This document shows positions 8,943 to 17,090 of a stretch of DNA of 64,000 nt, piece after piece. Source of the DNA: Streptosporangium saharense (lineage in GTDB: Bacteria; Actinomycetota; Actinomycetes; Streptosporangiales; Streptosporangiaceae); assembly GCF_014203715.1 (NCBI RefSeq), contig NZ_JACHJP010000004.1, positions 558,001 to 622,000 of the forward strand, in the 5' to 3' direction. Under the pieces are notes generated by a model, which saw nothing but the letters and a program-made list of their open reading frames with translations, was not told the DNA's origin and ran no database searches. The translations under genes and the position numbers were made by a program. How positions within the stretch are numbered: the stretch's first letter is position 1; each line of letters starts with the position of its first letter.

Positions 8943-9205
8943 TTTTCCGGACAGTTGGCTTGTGGGCGCGTTTGGCCCGGACAGTGGTTAGTCGGCGTCG
9001 GGGTGGGCGGCTTTGCGGGTGCTGGTCCGGTGGTCGAGGGCGGTGGGGTTCATGCCGGACTCCCAGGCCACCGCGGGGATGGGCCCGTCCAGAACCATGC
9101 GAACGGCTTCCTCCCTGAACTTGGGTGAGGACTGCCTGCAGTGTATCGTCACGTGCTTACCTTTTCGGGCTCTCTGTCAGGTTATGTTCCTGACCGTCCG
9201 GAAAC
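8943..9205. mobile_element. Internally deleted IS3-family remnant with inverted ends
   Basis: The left end at 8943 (TTTTCCGGACAGTT) and the right end at 9191-9205 (reverse complement TTTCCGGACGGTC) form imperfect inverted repeats about 260 bases apart. Between them lies only a short piece of an orfA-like reading frame on the minus strand and no orfB. This is the structure of a non-autonomous deletion derivative of an IS3-type element. I see no clear target duplication. Confidence 0.55.
8988..9152 (-). pseudogene. IS3-family orfA fragment
   Basis: A 54-codon frame reads SPKFREEAVRMVLDGPIPAV, then AWESGMNPTALDHRTSTRKA, ending with a TAA at 8988. The first block is the typical start of IS3 orfA transposase helix-turn-helix proteins (SPEFRxEAVRLV), and the second matches VARELGMNPTTLxxWV with decay. 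It is far shorter than a normal orfA (about 95-110 residues) and has no partner orfB, so it is inactive. Confidence 0.6.
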
Positions 9206-9585
9206 TGTTAAGCACCCCAAGGCCGACGTCGGACCAGCGCAGGTTGAGCAGCCATACCTGCTCACCGGATGCCTGACTAGAGCTAGGCCGACTATCGATC
9301 AAGTTGACTTCATCGCGATCCTCTACGCATTCGACCGACGTACATCTACATTGCGACTCCACCGGCCGAGATCTCCATATTGCAACCTCTGAAATATCTC
9401 GATGCTTGATACATCGCGCACTGTTCGTCAAGACAAGATGATCAGACAGGCCGGACCCCGCAAGCTCAGGACATTTCTACACATACAGGGCATCGCTGGA
9501 CATAAATGCGTGGCCTACATGACCTCGCGTCAATCGACTCATGACGCTAACATAACCAGCATCATCCTCTACTAGCAGGAGAGCC
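9206..9585. other. AT-richer intergenic stretch upstream of the DGQHR gene
   Basis: About 380 bases with no supported gene. Base composition drops here and stays low through 12.3 kb. It presumably holds the promoter of the DGQHR-HNH pair. I see no unambiguous promoter or operator. Confidence 0.35.
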
Positions 9586-11304
9586 ATGTACTTCCGCTAT
9601 CCCGCCTGCCTGATGCGGCAAACGCCTGAGGCGAAACCGCTCATTCTCTTCTCGGCTCCGGCAACGGAAATCGAGCAATGGGCAGGTGTTCCCCAGCGGC
9701 AGCGACTCCATGGTGAGGAAACGGTTGGCTTTCAACGAGAAGAAAACCCCTCTCGTGTCACCGAGATTTCAGCTTTCTTTGACAATCCACACAACATTGT
9801 CCAGAACCCACTACTTGGCGCTCTCCAAAGCGCACAGTCAGTTACTTTTGTATCCGTCGATGAAGACCAAAGTGTTGGTCACATAGTCATCGAATACGAA
9901 AGTCTCGATGAGCTTAAACTTTTGGATCTTCTTAAGCGACTCCGTGACCGACTAGAGGAACGTCTGCCAGGACTCCTGAGCGCTTCCATCCCGCAAGGTC
10001 GGTATCAGAGAACTCTGGCAGAGGCAGCTAAAGAGCATGGAATTCCGCACGATCCCGACGTTGATCTGGATGGGATGGACAGTGACGATGATTTCGATCC
10101 GTCGACCGATGATCCGGAAGACATCTCGGGTATCTTGCTCGCCGAAGAAACCAGAATAGTCGACTTCTACATAGAGATTCGGGCCCGTATTGCTGTACTG
10201 GAGAAATTCCCAGCAGAGGAAGACCCCGAATCAATAGTGGGTTTTACGAAAGAAGCCGTAAAATCATACCTTCTTCCGATAGTCCTGGTAGACGGACAGC
10301 ATCGTCTTCGCGGAGCAGTTAGAGCGGCCCGGGCGTCGCTCGAGACACCTGTTGGGAAGACGAGGCTAATGGAGGCCATCTTTGGCAAAGATAGCGCCGA
10401 CCTTGACGATATTGACCCTGACTCGCTTGCCAGTACTCTTATTAAAAATAACGATAGGTGGCTCCCCGTATCACTTCTGATGGATGACAGGCCCAGTGAA
10501 CATGTTTTCCAATTCGTTGTAGTCAATCAGAAAGCAACCCCTATGGGAAAGGCTCTTCTAGGTACGATCGTCTCAACGAGTTTGAGTAAAGAGGAACTCG
10601 AGCCAGTCGCTCAACGCCTTATAGAGGCTAAAATACAGCTCGATGACTCACGTGCGGTCGCCTATCTGACTCGTGCCGAAGAGAGCCCATTTAAAGGACT
10701 GGTCCAAACTGGAATTGCCGGTGACAACTCAGAGCATCTGCAATGGACGGTGCTTAAGAGTCTCGTCCAGATCTTCCGTGAACTAATAGGCGGGAAACTA
10801 TATGGTCAGAAGAACGACTATGCAAAAAAGTGGCGACGCGAATTCCTTCCTCAAAGCGATCTCGTATCAGAGGGGGATGCGGACGAGGCCAAGTTTAAGA
10901 TCTGGAGTCAGGTGGACGGGCCATGGCGTACCGTCTTTATCAGATTTTTCACGCTCGTAAGAGATAAATTTGGCGTCATTGATGATATGCAAGCGCCGAA
11001 CGCATGGGGAAGTAGTAGAGGCAACCTCTTCAATATGGTTAGCCTCACTATATTGACAGCCGACTACTTCGAATACCTGTGCATGCGGAAAAAGACACTT
11101 AATCACATTGCCGATGTCGACGCAACATTCGAGGATTGGCTCGATGGAGTTAAGGAGTCCTATTTTGCACGCGAATGGCCGCTACCTACGGGCATGAAGA
11201 AAGATCAGCGGCCCGTTAAAGTGAAGTGGGCATCGCTTTGGTCCGAATATCGGCGCGATCCTTCTGCCGGGCTTCCCAAAGTCATCGAATACGTTCCTAA
11301 GTAG
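9586..11304 (+). CDS. DGQHR-domain protein (DndB/DpdB-like)
   Basis: A 572-residue soluble protein with the diagnostic motif LVDGQHRLRGAV at about residues 235-246, followed by FVVVNQKATPMGKALLGTI. DGQHR proteins include DndB, a regulator or specificity factor of DNA phosphorothioation, and DpdB of deazaguanine DNA modification; they have ParB/Srx-like nucleotide-binding character. An acidic segment with several DDD/DPD runs lies near 160-180. The start has GCAGGAGAG just upstream. It is followed five bases later by an HNH nuclease gene. Base composition is clearly more AT-rich than the flanks, with many A- and T-ending codons, indicating recent acquisition. Whether it serves the adjacent Dnd-like operon or its own system is open. 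Confidence 0.75.
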   Translation: MYFRYPACLMRQTPEAKPLILFSAPATEIEQWAGVPQRQRLHGEETVGFQREENPSRVTEISAFFDNPHNIVQNPLLGALQSAQSVTFVSVDEDQSVGHIVIEYESLDELKLLDLLKRLRDRLEERLPGLLSASIPQGRYQRTLAEAAKEHGIPHDPDVDLDGMDSDDDFDPSTDDPEDISGILLAEETRIVDFYIEIRARIAVLEKFPAEEDPESIVGFTKEAVKSYLLPIVLVDGQHRLRGAVRAARASLETPVGKTRLMEAIFGKDSADLDDIDPDSLASTLIKNNDRWLPVSLLMDDRPSEHVFQFVVVNQKATPMGKALLGTIVSTSLSKEELEPVAQRLIEAKIQLDDSRAVAYLTRAEESPFKGLVQTGIAGDNSEHLQWTVLKSLVQIFRELIGGKLYGQKNDYAKKWRREFLPQSDLVSEGDADEAKFKIWSQVDGPWRTVFIRFFTLVRDKFGVIDDMQAPNAWGSSRGNLFNMVSLTILTADYFEYLCMRKKTLNHIADVDATFEDWLDGVKESYFAREWPLPTGMKKDQRPVKVKWASLWSEYRRDPSAGLPKVIEYVPK

Positions 11305-11309
11305 AAGTT

Positions 11310-12260
11310 ATGCAATCGAACCAAGTGCGAGGTTTCCTCCGTTCTTTGGAAGAGCTTGATAAGAATCGGTGGGATCGTGAAGCACTCCAGGAGTTCGCAA
11401 AACTCAAGGTGCCTCACCACATGCTTGGGCCGAAACAGTTACTACTAGAAGTCGATGTAACTGTACTCCACGCCTGGTGGTTTATCGAAAGCGTAGCTGA
11501 TCTAGCTATTTATGTACATGATGAAAATAAGCATATCTTGCACCTGGGAATAGATGTCGTCCGTGAGATCCGGCGACGCTACTCGGCGCTCCCACTCGAT
11601 GAGGTTAAGCAGCTGGCCGAAACAATTACGGAGATAGCGTGGGGAGAGGTCCTTCAGCGGCGTGCGAGAAAGAGACACAACATCGCTCTTGCCGACAGGA
11701 GACTACTTTGGTCTAACGCACAGCCGGACCCTCGGTGCTACCTTTGTGGCTACCAGTTTTCTCCTCAGGCCGGCGCCCGGCTTGTCCGTTCAGGAACTGC
11801 GCCTATCCCAGAACCGCCGTTCGTGGATTTCACCCGGCCGCGTGGCCTCAACCTTCGGGATCTTAGGATAGAGGTAGATCACGTCCGGCCTGTCACGGCA
11901 GGAGGTTTAACTGACATCAGTAACCTTAGGCTAGCTTGTGGCTGGTGCAATCGCGTTAAGAGCAAATATGGCAGCTTGTATGATGTTGGTTCGTGGGCTT
12001 TTGGAAAAATCCTAAATCCTCATCTTGGATGGGTTACAGTTCCTCAACCCTTCTGGGTATTACGTCTCGTCAGTATGATTGGCCGCTGCGAAGAAGCATC
12101 TGGCTGTACTGCTACATTGAACACCCATGAACTGTTTGCCGGGCCGCAGAATGCTCGTGGTGCGCTTAATCCAGCCAACTTTGCTGTCTACTGCTCTGAC
12201 CACGACCCATGGTCTTATGAGAGATATATATCGCTTTCTACTGCGAGGTCGCGTATTTGA
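11310..12260 (+). CDS. HNH endonuclease
   Basis: A 316-residue protein. The catalytic module is near residues 135-225: a zinc-binding CYLCGYQF, the core RIEVDHVRPVTAGGLTDISN (D-H plus the conserved N) and a second zinc pair ACGWCNRVKS. The N-terminal ~130 residues are helical and unassigned. The C-terminal ~90 residues contain more cysteines (GRCEEASGCTA) and may bind DNA. It starts five bases after the DGQHR stop and shares its AT-rich codon use, so the two form one transcription unit. A plausible role is restriction of DNA whose modification state is read by the DGQHR partner; this is inference. Confidence 0.8.
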   Translation: MQSNQVRGFLRSLEELDKNRWDREALQEFAKLKVPHHMLGPKQLLLEVDVTVLHAWWFIESVADLAIYVHDENKHILHLGIDVVREIRRRYSALPLDEVKQLAETITEIAWGEVLQRRARKRHNIALADRRLLWSNAQPDPRCYLCGYQFSPQAGARLVRSGTAPIPEPPFVDFTRPRGLNLRDLRIEVDHVRPVTAGGLTDISNLRLACGWCNRVKSKYGSLYDVGSWAFGKILNPHLGWVTVPQPFWVLRLVSMIGRCEEASGCTATLNTHELFAGPQNARGALNPANFAVYCSDHDPWSYERYISLSTARSRI

Positions 12261-12386
12261 AGCTTAGGGTCCGAAGAAGTTCCGGAAAGAAGAAAAATTA
12301 CCACTCCTGCTACGTCTAGTCGTCAAATTAAAACACAAGCCACGCCTATGAATACCTCAAGAACCAGCGCTGAACGCTGGCTCGGG

Positions 12387-12670
12387 TTGCCGACCTTATC
12401 CCGGTCTTGTTCCGCGCCCGTTATACCTTGCGCGGGGTGTCGTATCTGCTGCACCGTCTCGGCTGGAGTCCGCAGATCCCGTCAGTAAGCCGTTGAGCGC
12501 AGAGAGGGTGATTAACTCGCGGGTCGCCAAGGAATGGCCGGTGATAAAAGGTCGGCGCTCGACCTGAGCGTCTGGCTGCGTTGGGCCGACGAGTGTGGGC
12601 AGAGCCTGAGACCGCCCAGGGCGGCCATCTGGATGCCGCGCGGCCGTACTCCGGTGGTGACGCGACGGCA
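12387..12670 (+). pseudogene. IS630-family transposase remnant
   Basis: Frame 1 reads FRARYTLRGVSYLLHRLGWS and ends at a stop near 12495; frame-shifted sequence continues as WADECGQSLRPPRAAIWMPR and GRTPVV. These match the middle of IS630-type DDE transposases, where the D-E-x-G-Q block holds the first catalytic aspartate. Several stops and frameshifts, no start and no C-terminal catalytic residues show that it is dead. It marks the decayed right part of the island. Confidence 0.6.
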
Positions 12671-13001
12671 AAGGGGTACAGGCGAGGGCGCTGGCTGGGC
12701 TGGCGTGTACTAAGCCGGGTTAGCGTACCCGGCTGATGTACCCGGCCTGAGTTCGGCGCAGGCAGCTGGGTGAGGTCAGGAGTTTTGGGCTGCACAGTTC
12801 GCGGCGTTACTGGATACCTCGCACGCTTACTGGGCGGGCCCGCTTGCGGGTGGGGTGGACGACGACCGCCGTCGGTTGCGTCTACGGAGGCGATGTACAG
12901 CAGCCGTGTACAGCAACACCGCCTTACGTGATCACACTTCGCCAGCCTGTATCCGCCGTCCGACCAGCGTGTGAGCCCACGGATCTGGGGCCTGCCATTC
13001 C
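12671..13001. other. Non-coding debris between the IS630 remnant and the tRNA fragment
   Basis: About 330 bases with stops in all plausible frames. The two copies of GTACAGCA near 12895-12910 are a short local repeat of unknown meaning. Nothing else recognisable. Confidence 0.3.
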
Positions 13002-13047
13002 CTACGGATCAGAAGGTTAGGGATTCGAGTCCTCCCTTGACCGCGCA
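13002..13047 (+). other. tRNA-Arg(ACG) 3'-half: probable attachment site
   Basis: The sequence begins in the anticodon loop (CTACGGATCAGAAGG), continues through the variable region and a T-arm-like GGGATTCGAGTCC, and ends near CCGCGCA. This is the 3' half of an actinobacterial tRNA-Arg with anticodon ACG as I remember it. No 5' half precedes it, and the acceptor end is degenerate, so it is not a working tRNA. Identity starting exactly in the anticodon loop is the usual form of an att site left by a tyrosine integrase in a tRNA gene. A broken integrase lies about 700 bases away. Confidence 0.55.
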
Positions 13048-13055
13048 GCAGGTCA

Positions 13056-13087
13056 GAGGCCCTCCAGGATCACCCTAGAGGGCCTTC
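13056..13087 (+). terminator. Hairpin downstream of the tRNA-Arg fragment
   Basis: GAGGCCCTC (13056-13064) pairs with GAGGGCCTT (13078-13086) across a 13-base loop, followed by CTTC. GAGGCCCTC-type hairpins commonly follow tRNA genes in high-GC actinobacteria, which supports the tRNA origin of the preceding fragment. Confidence 0.55.
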
Positions 13088-13142
13088 TTCATGTTCATAC
13101 GGCAGTGTCATCTTCTGAGCGGCTGGTTGTGGGGTCGCTCGC

Positions 13143-13724
13143 TCAGGCACCGTAGCTGTCGTCAGGGGCTCCGATCGGGATGGGTGGGCAGTCGTGCGGA
13201 TTGATTGACGCGGCGGCGTTCTCCAGGAGTAGTTCGTCCTTGTCGTCGGCTCGGAAAGTGAAGACGACGTCTGAGGGAATGGTCTGCAGGTAGACCCCTT
13301 CGGGAAATTGGTAAGGAGCCGGTCGCCAACGGCAATTGGTGGCGTCCAGGGCTTCGGTGATCTGTCGGTAGGTCATGTGGCCGGGGAAGGACGTGATCGT
13401 GTTCGTTCGGGGGTTGAGTAGTTCGATGGGATTGTGCCAGGTCTGGATGCTGAACGAGATTATGAGGCGGCAGCGGCAGACACACAGTTCGATGTCGCCG
13501 TAGGCGAACAGATGGGGCCATCGGGTGCGTTTGCTGATCCGGCTGCTGTCCCATGGCGGACCGAGGACTGCGGCGATGTCAGGTAGGGACGCGCCGCACC
13601 GTAGCGGTCCGATTCTCCCTGTTGCCCCGAAGCCGGCCATCACTTCCAACGGCATCATGTGGGGAGCCTGCCAGTCGGTGTGCTTCGGCGTCCTCAGTAT
13701 TAACTGGGTGATGGGCGCGGGCAT
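13143..13724 (-). CDS. Hypothetical protein
   Basis: A frame of up to 193 residues with no family I can name. The core begins near MAGFGATGRIGPLRCG and contains AAVLGPPWDSSRIS, HLFAYGDIELCVCRCRLIIS and TYRQITEALDA. The GPPWD...FAYGDIEL pattern recurs in small actinobacterial proteins of unknown function and has the feel of an immunity-type or SMI1-like fold, but I cannot support that. In-frame ATGs at 13661 and 13643 are alternative starts; none has a strong ribosome-binding site. It lies between the att-like site and the integrase remnant, so it is probably cargo. Confidence 0.55.
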   Translation of the reverse strand: MPAPITQLILRTPKHTDWQAPHMMPLEVMAGFGATGRIGPLRCGASLPDIAAVLGPPWDSSRISKRTRWPHLFAYGDIELCVCRCRLIISFSIQTWHNPIELLNPRTNTITSFPGHMTYRQITEALDATNCRWRPAPYQFPEGVYLQTIPSDVVFTFRADDKDELLLENAAASINPHDCPPIPIGAPDDSYGA

Positions 13725-13763
13725 ATGCGAAGGGCCCGGATTTCCGAGGGTTTGCGCTGGTCG

Positions 13764-14000
13764 CTAACGGTCACCATGGTCGGAGTCGAGGCTGGCATTC
13801 AGCCGATCGAGTGCCTTCGGTGACGTGGTCTGTGCGTAGATGTTCATCATCAAGACCTGTGAGTGCCGCAGAAGCACATCGCGACGCCGGGGCGGACGTC
13901 GAGGGGGGCCAGGAGCGAGACGCAGGTGCGTCGGGTGTCGTGGATGCGGATCGTCAGCACGCCCGGGCCCCAAGGGTCCGGTTGATGATTGGCGAAGACG
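13764..14000 (-). pseudogene. Tyrosine recombinase (integrase) C-terminal remnant
   Basis: Two frames carry pieces of the catalytic domain. One reads TIRIHDTRRTCVSLLAPLDV, which contains the box II HxxR. The other reads VLLRHSQVLMMNIYAQTT, giving RHSQ and the tyrosine nucleophile in NIYAQ, and then runs to the stop at 13764. A frameshift separates them near 13880-13900 and no N-terminal domain remains. It is the expected partner of the tRNA-Arg attachment site, now inactive. Confidence 0.65.
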
Positions 14001-14185
14001 GGGTCGGAGCGCGGGCATCCTCCCGCGCATGCTGGTCGTACACGTTGGTGATTTGTGGAGTCGTCTGGGCGCTAGCTATTGATGATCTACACGTAATATC
14101 GTTGTTCTCCCAGGTCAGAACCGCCATCCGTGGCGACAACACGCGTTGGGATTCAGTAACACCGGGGCCACAGATGTTTCCAGAT

Positions 14186-14235
14186 CGTCCATGGGGCGCC
14201 GCGGGCAGCAAAGGCCCGCGCGGCGCCATGGACGG
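14186..14235. repeat. Long imperfect inverted repeat
   Basis: CGTCCATGG followed by GGCGCCGCGGGC (14186-14206) and its near-complement up to GGACG (14214-14234) form a hairpin with arms of about 20 bases and a small central loop. It sits in the ~460-base gap before the peptide-binding lipoprotein gene. It could be a terminator facing either way or an element end; there is no T-tract. Confidence 0.45.
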
Positions 14236-14464
14236 GGCAGCACGGGGCTCCACTCACGGATGTGTACCGTGATCTTCCAGACGTCGGAGCGGCAGGCTAT
14301 CGTGGATGGCACACGTGCGGATCGCCGCGATCTATCAGATTTTCTTAAAGATCCTGTGCAGAACTCCTCGATGGACGCGTGCTCTCGACCGCCAACAGAC
14401 TCCCTTCCTGAGATCCAAGCAGCGGACCCGCCCGTTCGGGGCCGCCTCACAGGAAGCGCGATCT

Positions 14465-16174
14465 ATGGCGAATCGATCCCGGAGAGTGGCGCCCGTAGGG
14501 CTCGCGCTCGTTCTGACCCTCGTGATGGCGGGCTGTAACGCGAACTCGCAGTCTCCCGAGCCGGCGAAGGAGAAAGCCAAGGCCGCGGCGGCGCTGGAGT
14601 CCGTGCCCCAGGGCCAGACGCTGCACTATCTCTCACGGCGTGCGAACGAATCCTTTGAAACCGCCAACGCGCAGATGGTGCCGACCAGCCGGTTGCGGTG
14701 GGTTCACCGCGGGCTGACGTCGTGGCAGACGTTCCCGGACAAGGACACGATCCTGGTGCCGGACCTCGCCACCGACACCGGTACGACGGCTGACGGTGGC
14801 AAGACGTGGACCTTCACGCTGAAGGAGGGCTTGAAGTTCTCCGACGGCAGCCCGATCACCGCGCAGGACGTGAAGTACGGCATCGAGCGGTCGTTCGCGC
14901 CGATGTTCCAGGGCGGCCTTGGCTACCACAAGACGCTGCTGGTCGGCGGCACCGACTACGACGGCCCGTACGACGGCAAGAAGCTCGACTCCATAGAGGT
15001 CGTCGACGACCACAAGATCGTCTTTCATCTGAAGCGTCCGTTCGGCAACTGGCCGTGGATCGTCAGCATGCCGGCCTTCGCGCCGGTGCCGGCCGCGGCC
15101 GACACCAAGCCGGAGACGTACGGCGAGCACCCGGTCGCCAGCGGGCCGTACCAGGTGACGAGTTTCCGCAAGGGTTCGCAGGCGGTGCTGGAGCGCAACC
15201 CGAACTGGAAGGCCGACACCGACCAGGCACGGTTCGCAGGGCCGGACAAGATCGTCCTCGACATGGGCCTGAACAACGACACGATCGTGCAGCGCCTCAT
15301 CGACGACAAGGGCGAGGACAAGGCCGCGATCAGCAACGCGCTCATCTCGCCGTCGCAGTTCCAGCGGATCGAGTCTGACCCGTCGATCTCCAACCGCATG
15401 GCCAACAGCCCGTCGGGCTACTTCCGCTACCTCGCCATGAACGTCAAGCGCCCAGGCCTGTCCGATGTCCGGGTACGGCGGGCGATCAACTACGCGGTCA
15501 ACAAGGCCGAACTGCAGAGCGTGTACGGCGGCCCGAAGTTCGGCGGCCAGATCACCTCGACCATCATGACGCCCGGCATCCCCGGCCACACCGAGTACGA
15601 CCTGTACGACGGCGGTGACACCGGCAACGTCGACAAGGCGAAGGAACTGCTCGCCGAGGCCGGAGTCTCAGAGCTGAAGCTCACGCTGACCTACCCGACC
15701 GACGTGAGCGCGATCGAGGAGAAGGAAGCCCAGAGCATCAAGAACTCGCTGGCGCGGATCGGCGTCAAGGTCGAACTCAAGGGTCTCGACGGCGACACCT
15801 GGTCCGAGCTCGTCTCGTCCGACGACGGCGACTACGACATGACGACGAACGGCTGGGGAGCTGACTTCCCGAGCGGCATGAGCACCATCCAGCCGCTGTT
15901 CGCGTCGAGTGAGATCGGCAACGGCGGCGGCAACGCCTCGAAGTACTCCAACCCCAAGGTGGACGCCGCGATCGACGCCGCCATCGCGGAGCCGGACCTC
16001 GGCAAGGCCGCCACGATGTGGGCCGCGATCGACAAGCAGATCATGGAGGACGCGCCGGTCGTGCCGATCCTCGTGCAGCGCACGCAGGCCCTGGCCGGTT
16101 CGAAGATCATGAACTACTTCATCCCCGCCTACCCACCGTTCGCGAACGAGTTGGTCGTCGGTGTCGGTCGCTGA
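14465..16174 (+). CDS. ABC transporter peptide-binding lipoprotein
   Basis: A 569-residue solute-binding protein of the dipeptide/oligopeptide/nickel class (SBP_bac_5). It starts at ATG 14465 with AGGAAG upstream. A lipoprotein signal peptide ends in LVMAGC, the cysteine being about residue 24. Family landmarks are TWTFTLKEGLKFSDGSPITA with DVKYGIERS, then VASGPYQV and YFRYLAMNVKRPGLSDVRVR. It binds substrate outside the membrane for the two permeases encoded next. The stop overlaps the next start by 14 bases. Substrate specificity cannot be read from sequence. Confidence 0.9.
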   Translation: MANRSRRVAPVGLALVLTLVMAGCNANSQSPEPAKEKAKAAAALESVPQGQTLHYLSRRANESFETANAQMVPTSRLRWVHRGLTSWQTFPDKDTILVPDLATDTGTTADGGKTWTFTLKEGLKFSDGSPITAQDVKYGIERSFAPMFQGGLGYHKTLLVGGTDYDGPYDGKKLDSIEVVDDHKIVFHLKRPFGNWPWIVSMPAFAPVPAAADTKPETYGEHPVASGPYQVTSFRKGSQAVLERNPNWKADTDQARFAGPDKIVLDMGLNNDTIVQRLIDDKGEDKAAISNALISPSQFQRIESDPSISNRMANSPSGYFRYLAMNVKRPGLSDVRVRRAINYAVNKAELQSVYGGPKFGGQITSTIMTPGIPGHTEYDLYDGGDTGNVDKAKELLAEAGVSELKLTLTYPTDVSAIEEKEAQSIKNSLARIGVKVELKGLDGDTWSELVSSDDGDYDMTTNGWGADFPSGMSTIQPLFASSEIGNGGGNASKYSNPKVDAAIDAAIAEPDLGKAATMWAAIDKQIMEDAPVVPILVQRTQALAGSKIMNYFIPAYPPFANELVVGVGR

Positions 16175-17090
16175 GATCCAGCGGGCGGAGAGCCGGGGCA
16201 CGTCGGCTCTCCGCCGTTTCCTCAGGAAGCGGTCCGGCGTCGCCGGCCTGGTCATGCTGGTCGTGCCGCTGCTCGCGGGGCTCTGCGCCCCGCTGCTGGT
16301 GTGGATCGAGGGGCAGGACCCGAGCACCCTGCACACCGAGCTGCTCGACCCGGACGGTGGCCGCCCGCTGGGCGTCCTCGGTGGCGTCAGCGCCGACCAC
16401 TGGTTCGGTGTCGTCCCGGTGACGGGCGTCGACCTGTTCGCCCAGATCGTCTACGGCATCCGTTCGTCGCTGTTCATCGCGTTCGGGGCGAGCATCCTGT
16501 CGATCGTCGTCGCCGCCGTCCTCGGTACGGCCGTGGGGTACTTCGGCGGCTGGTTCGCCGCCGTCGTCGGGCGGTTGATCGACTTCATGTTCGGCTTCCC
16601 CGGCCTGATGTTCGTCATCGCGATCATGGCGATCGTGCCGCCGGAGATGCCGCGGGGCCTGGTCCTCGTGCTGGTGCTGGCCTTCTTCGGCTGGACCGTT
16701 CCTGCCCGGATCATCGGCGCCCAGGCCGGTGCCGTCAACGCCCGCGCCTTCGTCGAGGCGGCGCGTGCGACCGGGGCCCCGCCCTGGCAGATCATCCGCC
16801 GCGAGATGCTGCCGCACCTCTTCGGCCTGGTCGTCGTCCTGTTCGCGATGTCGCTGCCCGGCAACGTCAGCGTCGTCGCGGGACTGTCGTTCCTCGGCGT
16901 CGGCCTCCGTGGCGATGTCCCTGACCTGGGCAAACTGCTCTCGGACTCGCTGCCGTGGATCTACAGCGGCGCGGACGTCTGGTACATGCTCTTCCCGGGC
17001 GCCGTGGTGTTCCTGATCGTGTTCGGCGCCACGCTCGCCGGTGACGCGCTGCGCGACGTCCTCGATGTGCGCACGGAGGATGCTTCATGA
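16161..17090 (+). CDS. ABC transporter permease (DppC-like)
   Basis: A 309-residue membrane protein with about six transmembrane helices. The EAA-type coupling loop is EAARATGAPPWQIIRREMLP (about residues 202-221). An N-terminal cytoplasmic segment with RRFLRKRSGVAGLVML and a periplasmic loop with HWFGVVPVTGVDLFAQIVYG are typical of DppC/OppC. GTG start inside the preceding gene. In this operon the C-type permease comes before the B-type one, the reverse of the common order. Confidence 0.88.
   Translation: MSVAEIQRAESRGTSALRRFLRKRSGVAGLVMLVVPLLAGLCAPLLVWIEGQDPSTLHTELLDPDGGRPLGVLGGVSADHWFGVVPVTGVDLFAQIVYGIRSSLFIAFGASILSIVVAAVLGTAVGYFGGWFAAVVGRLIDFMFGFPGLMFVIAIMAIVPPEMPRGLVLVLVLAFFGWTVPARIIGAQAGAVNARAFVEAARATGAPPWQIIRREMLPHLFGLVVVLFAMSLPGNVSVVAGLSFLGVGLRGDVPDLGKLLSDSLPWIYSGADVWYMLFPGAVVFLIVFGATLAGDALRDVLDVRTEDAS

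Noticed and set aside
13002-13047. Functional tRNA-Arg gene
   Set aside because: There is no 5' half (acceptor, D-arm, 5' anticodon stem) before it and the acceptor end does not pair.
14306-14464. Upstream in-frame start for the peptide-binding protein
   Set aside because: It would put 53 residues before the lipoprotein signal. ATG 14465 has a good ribosome-binding site and a standard signal peptide.
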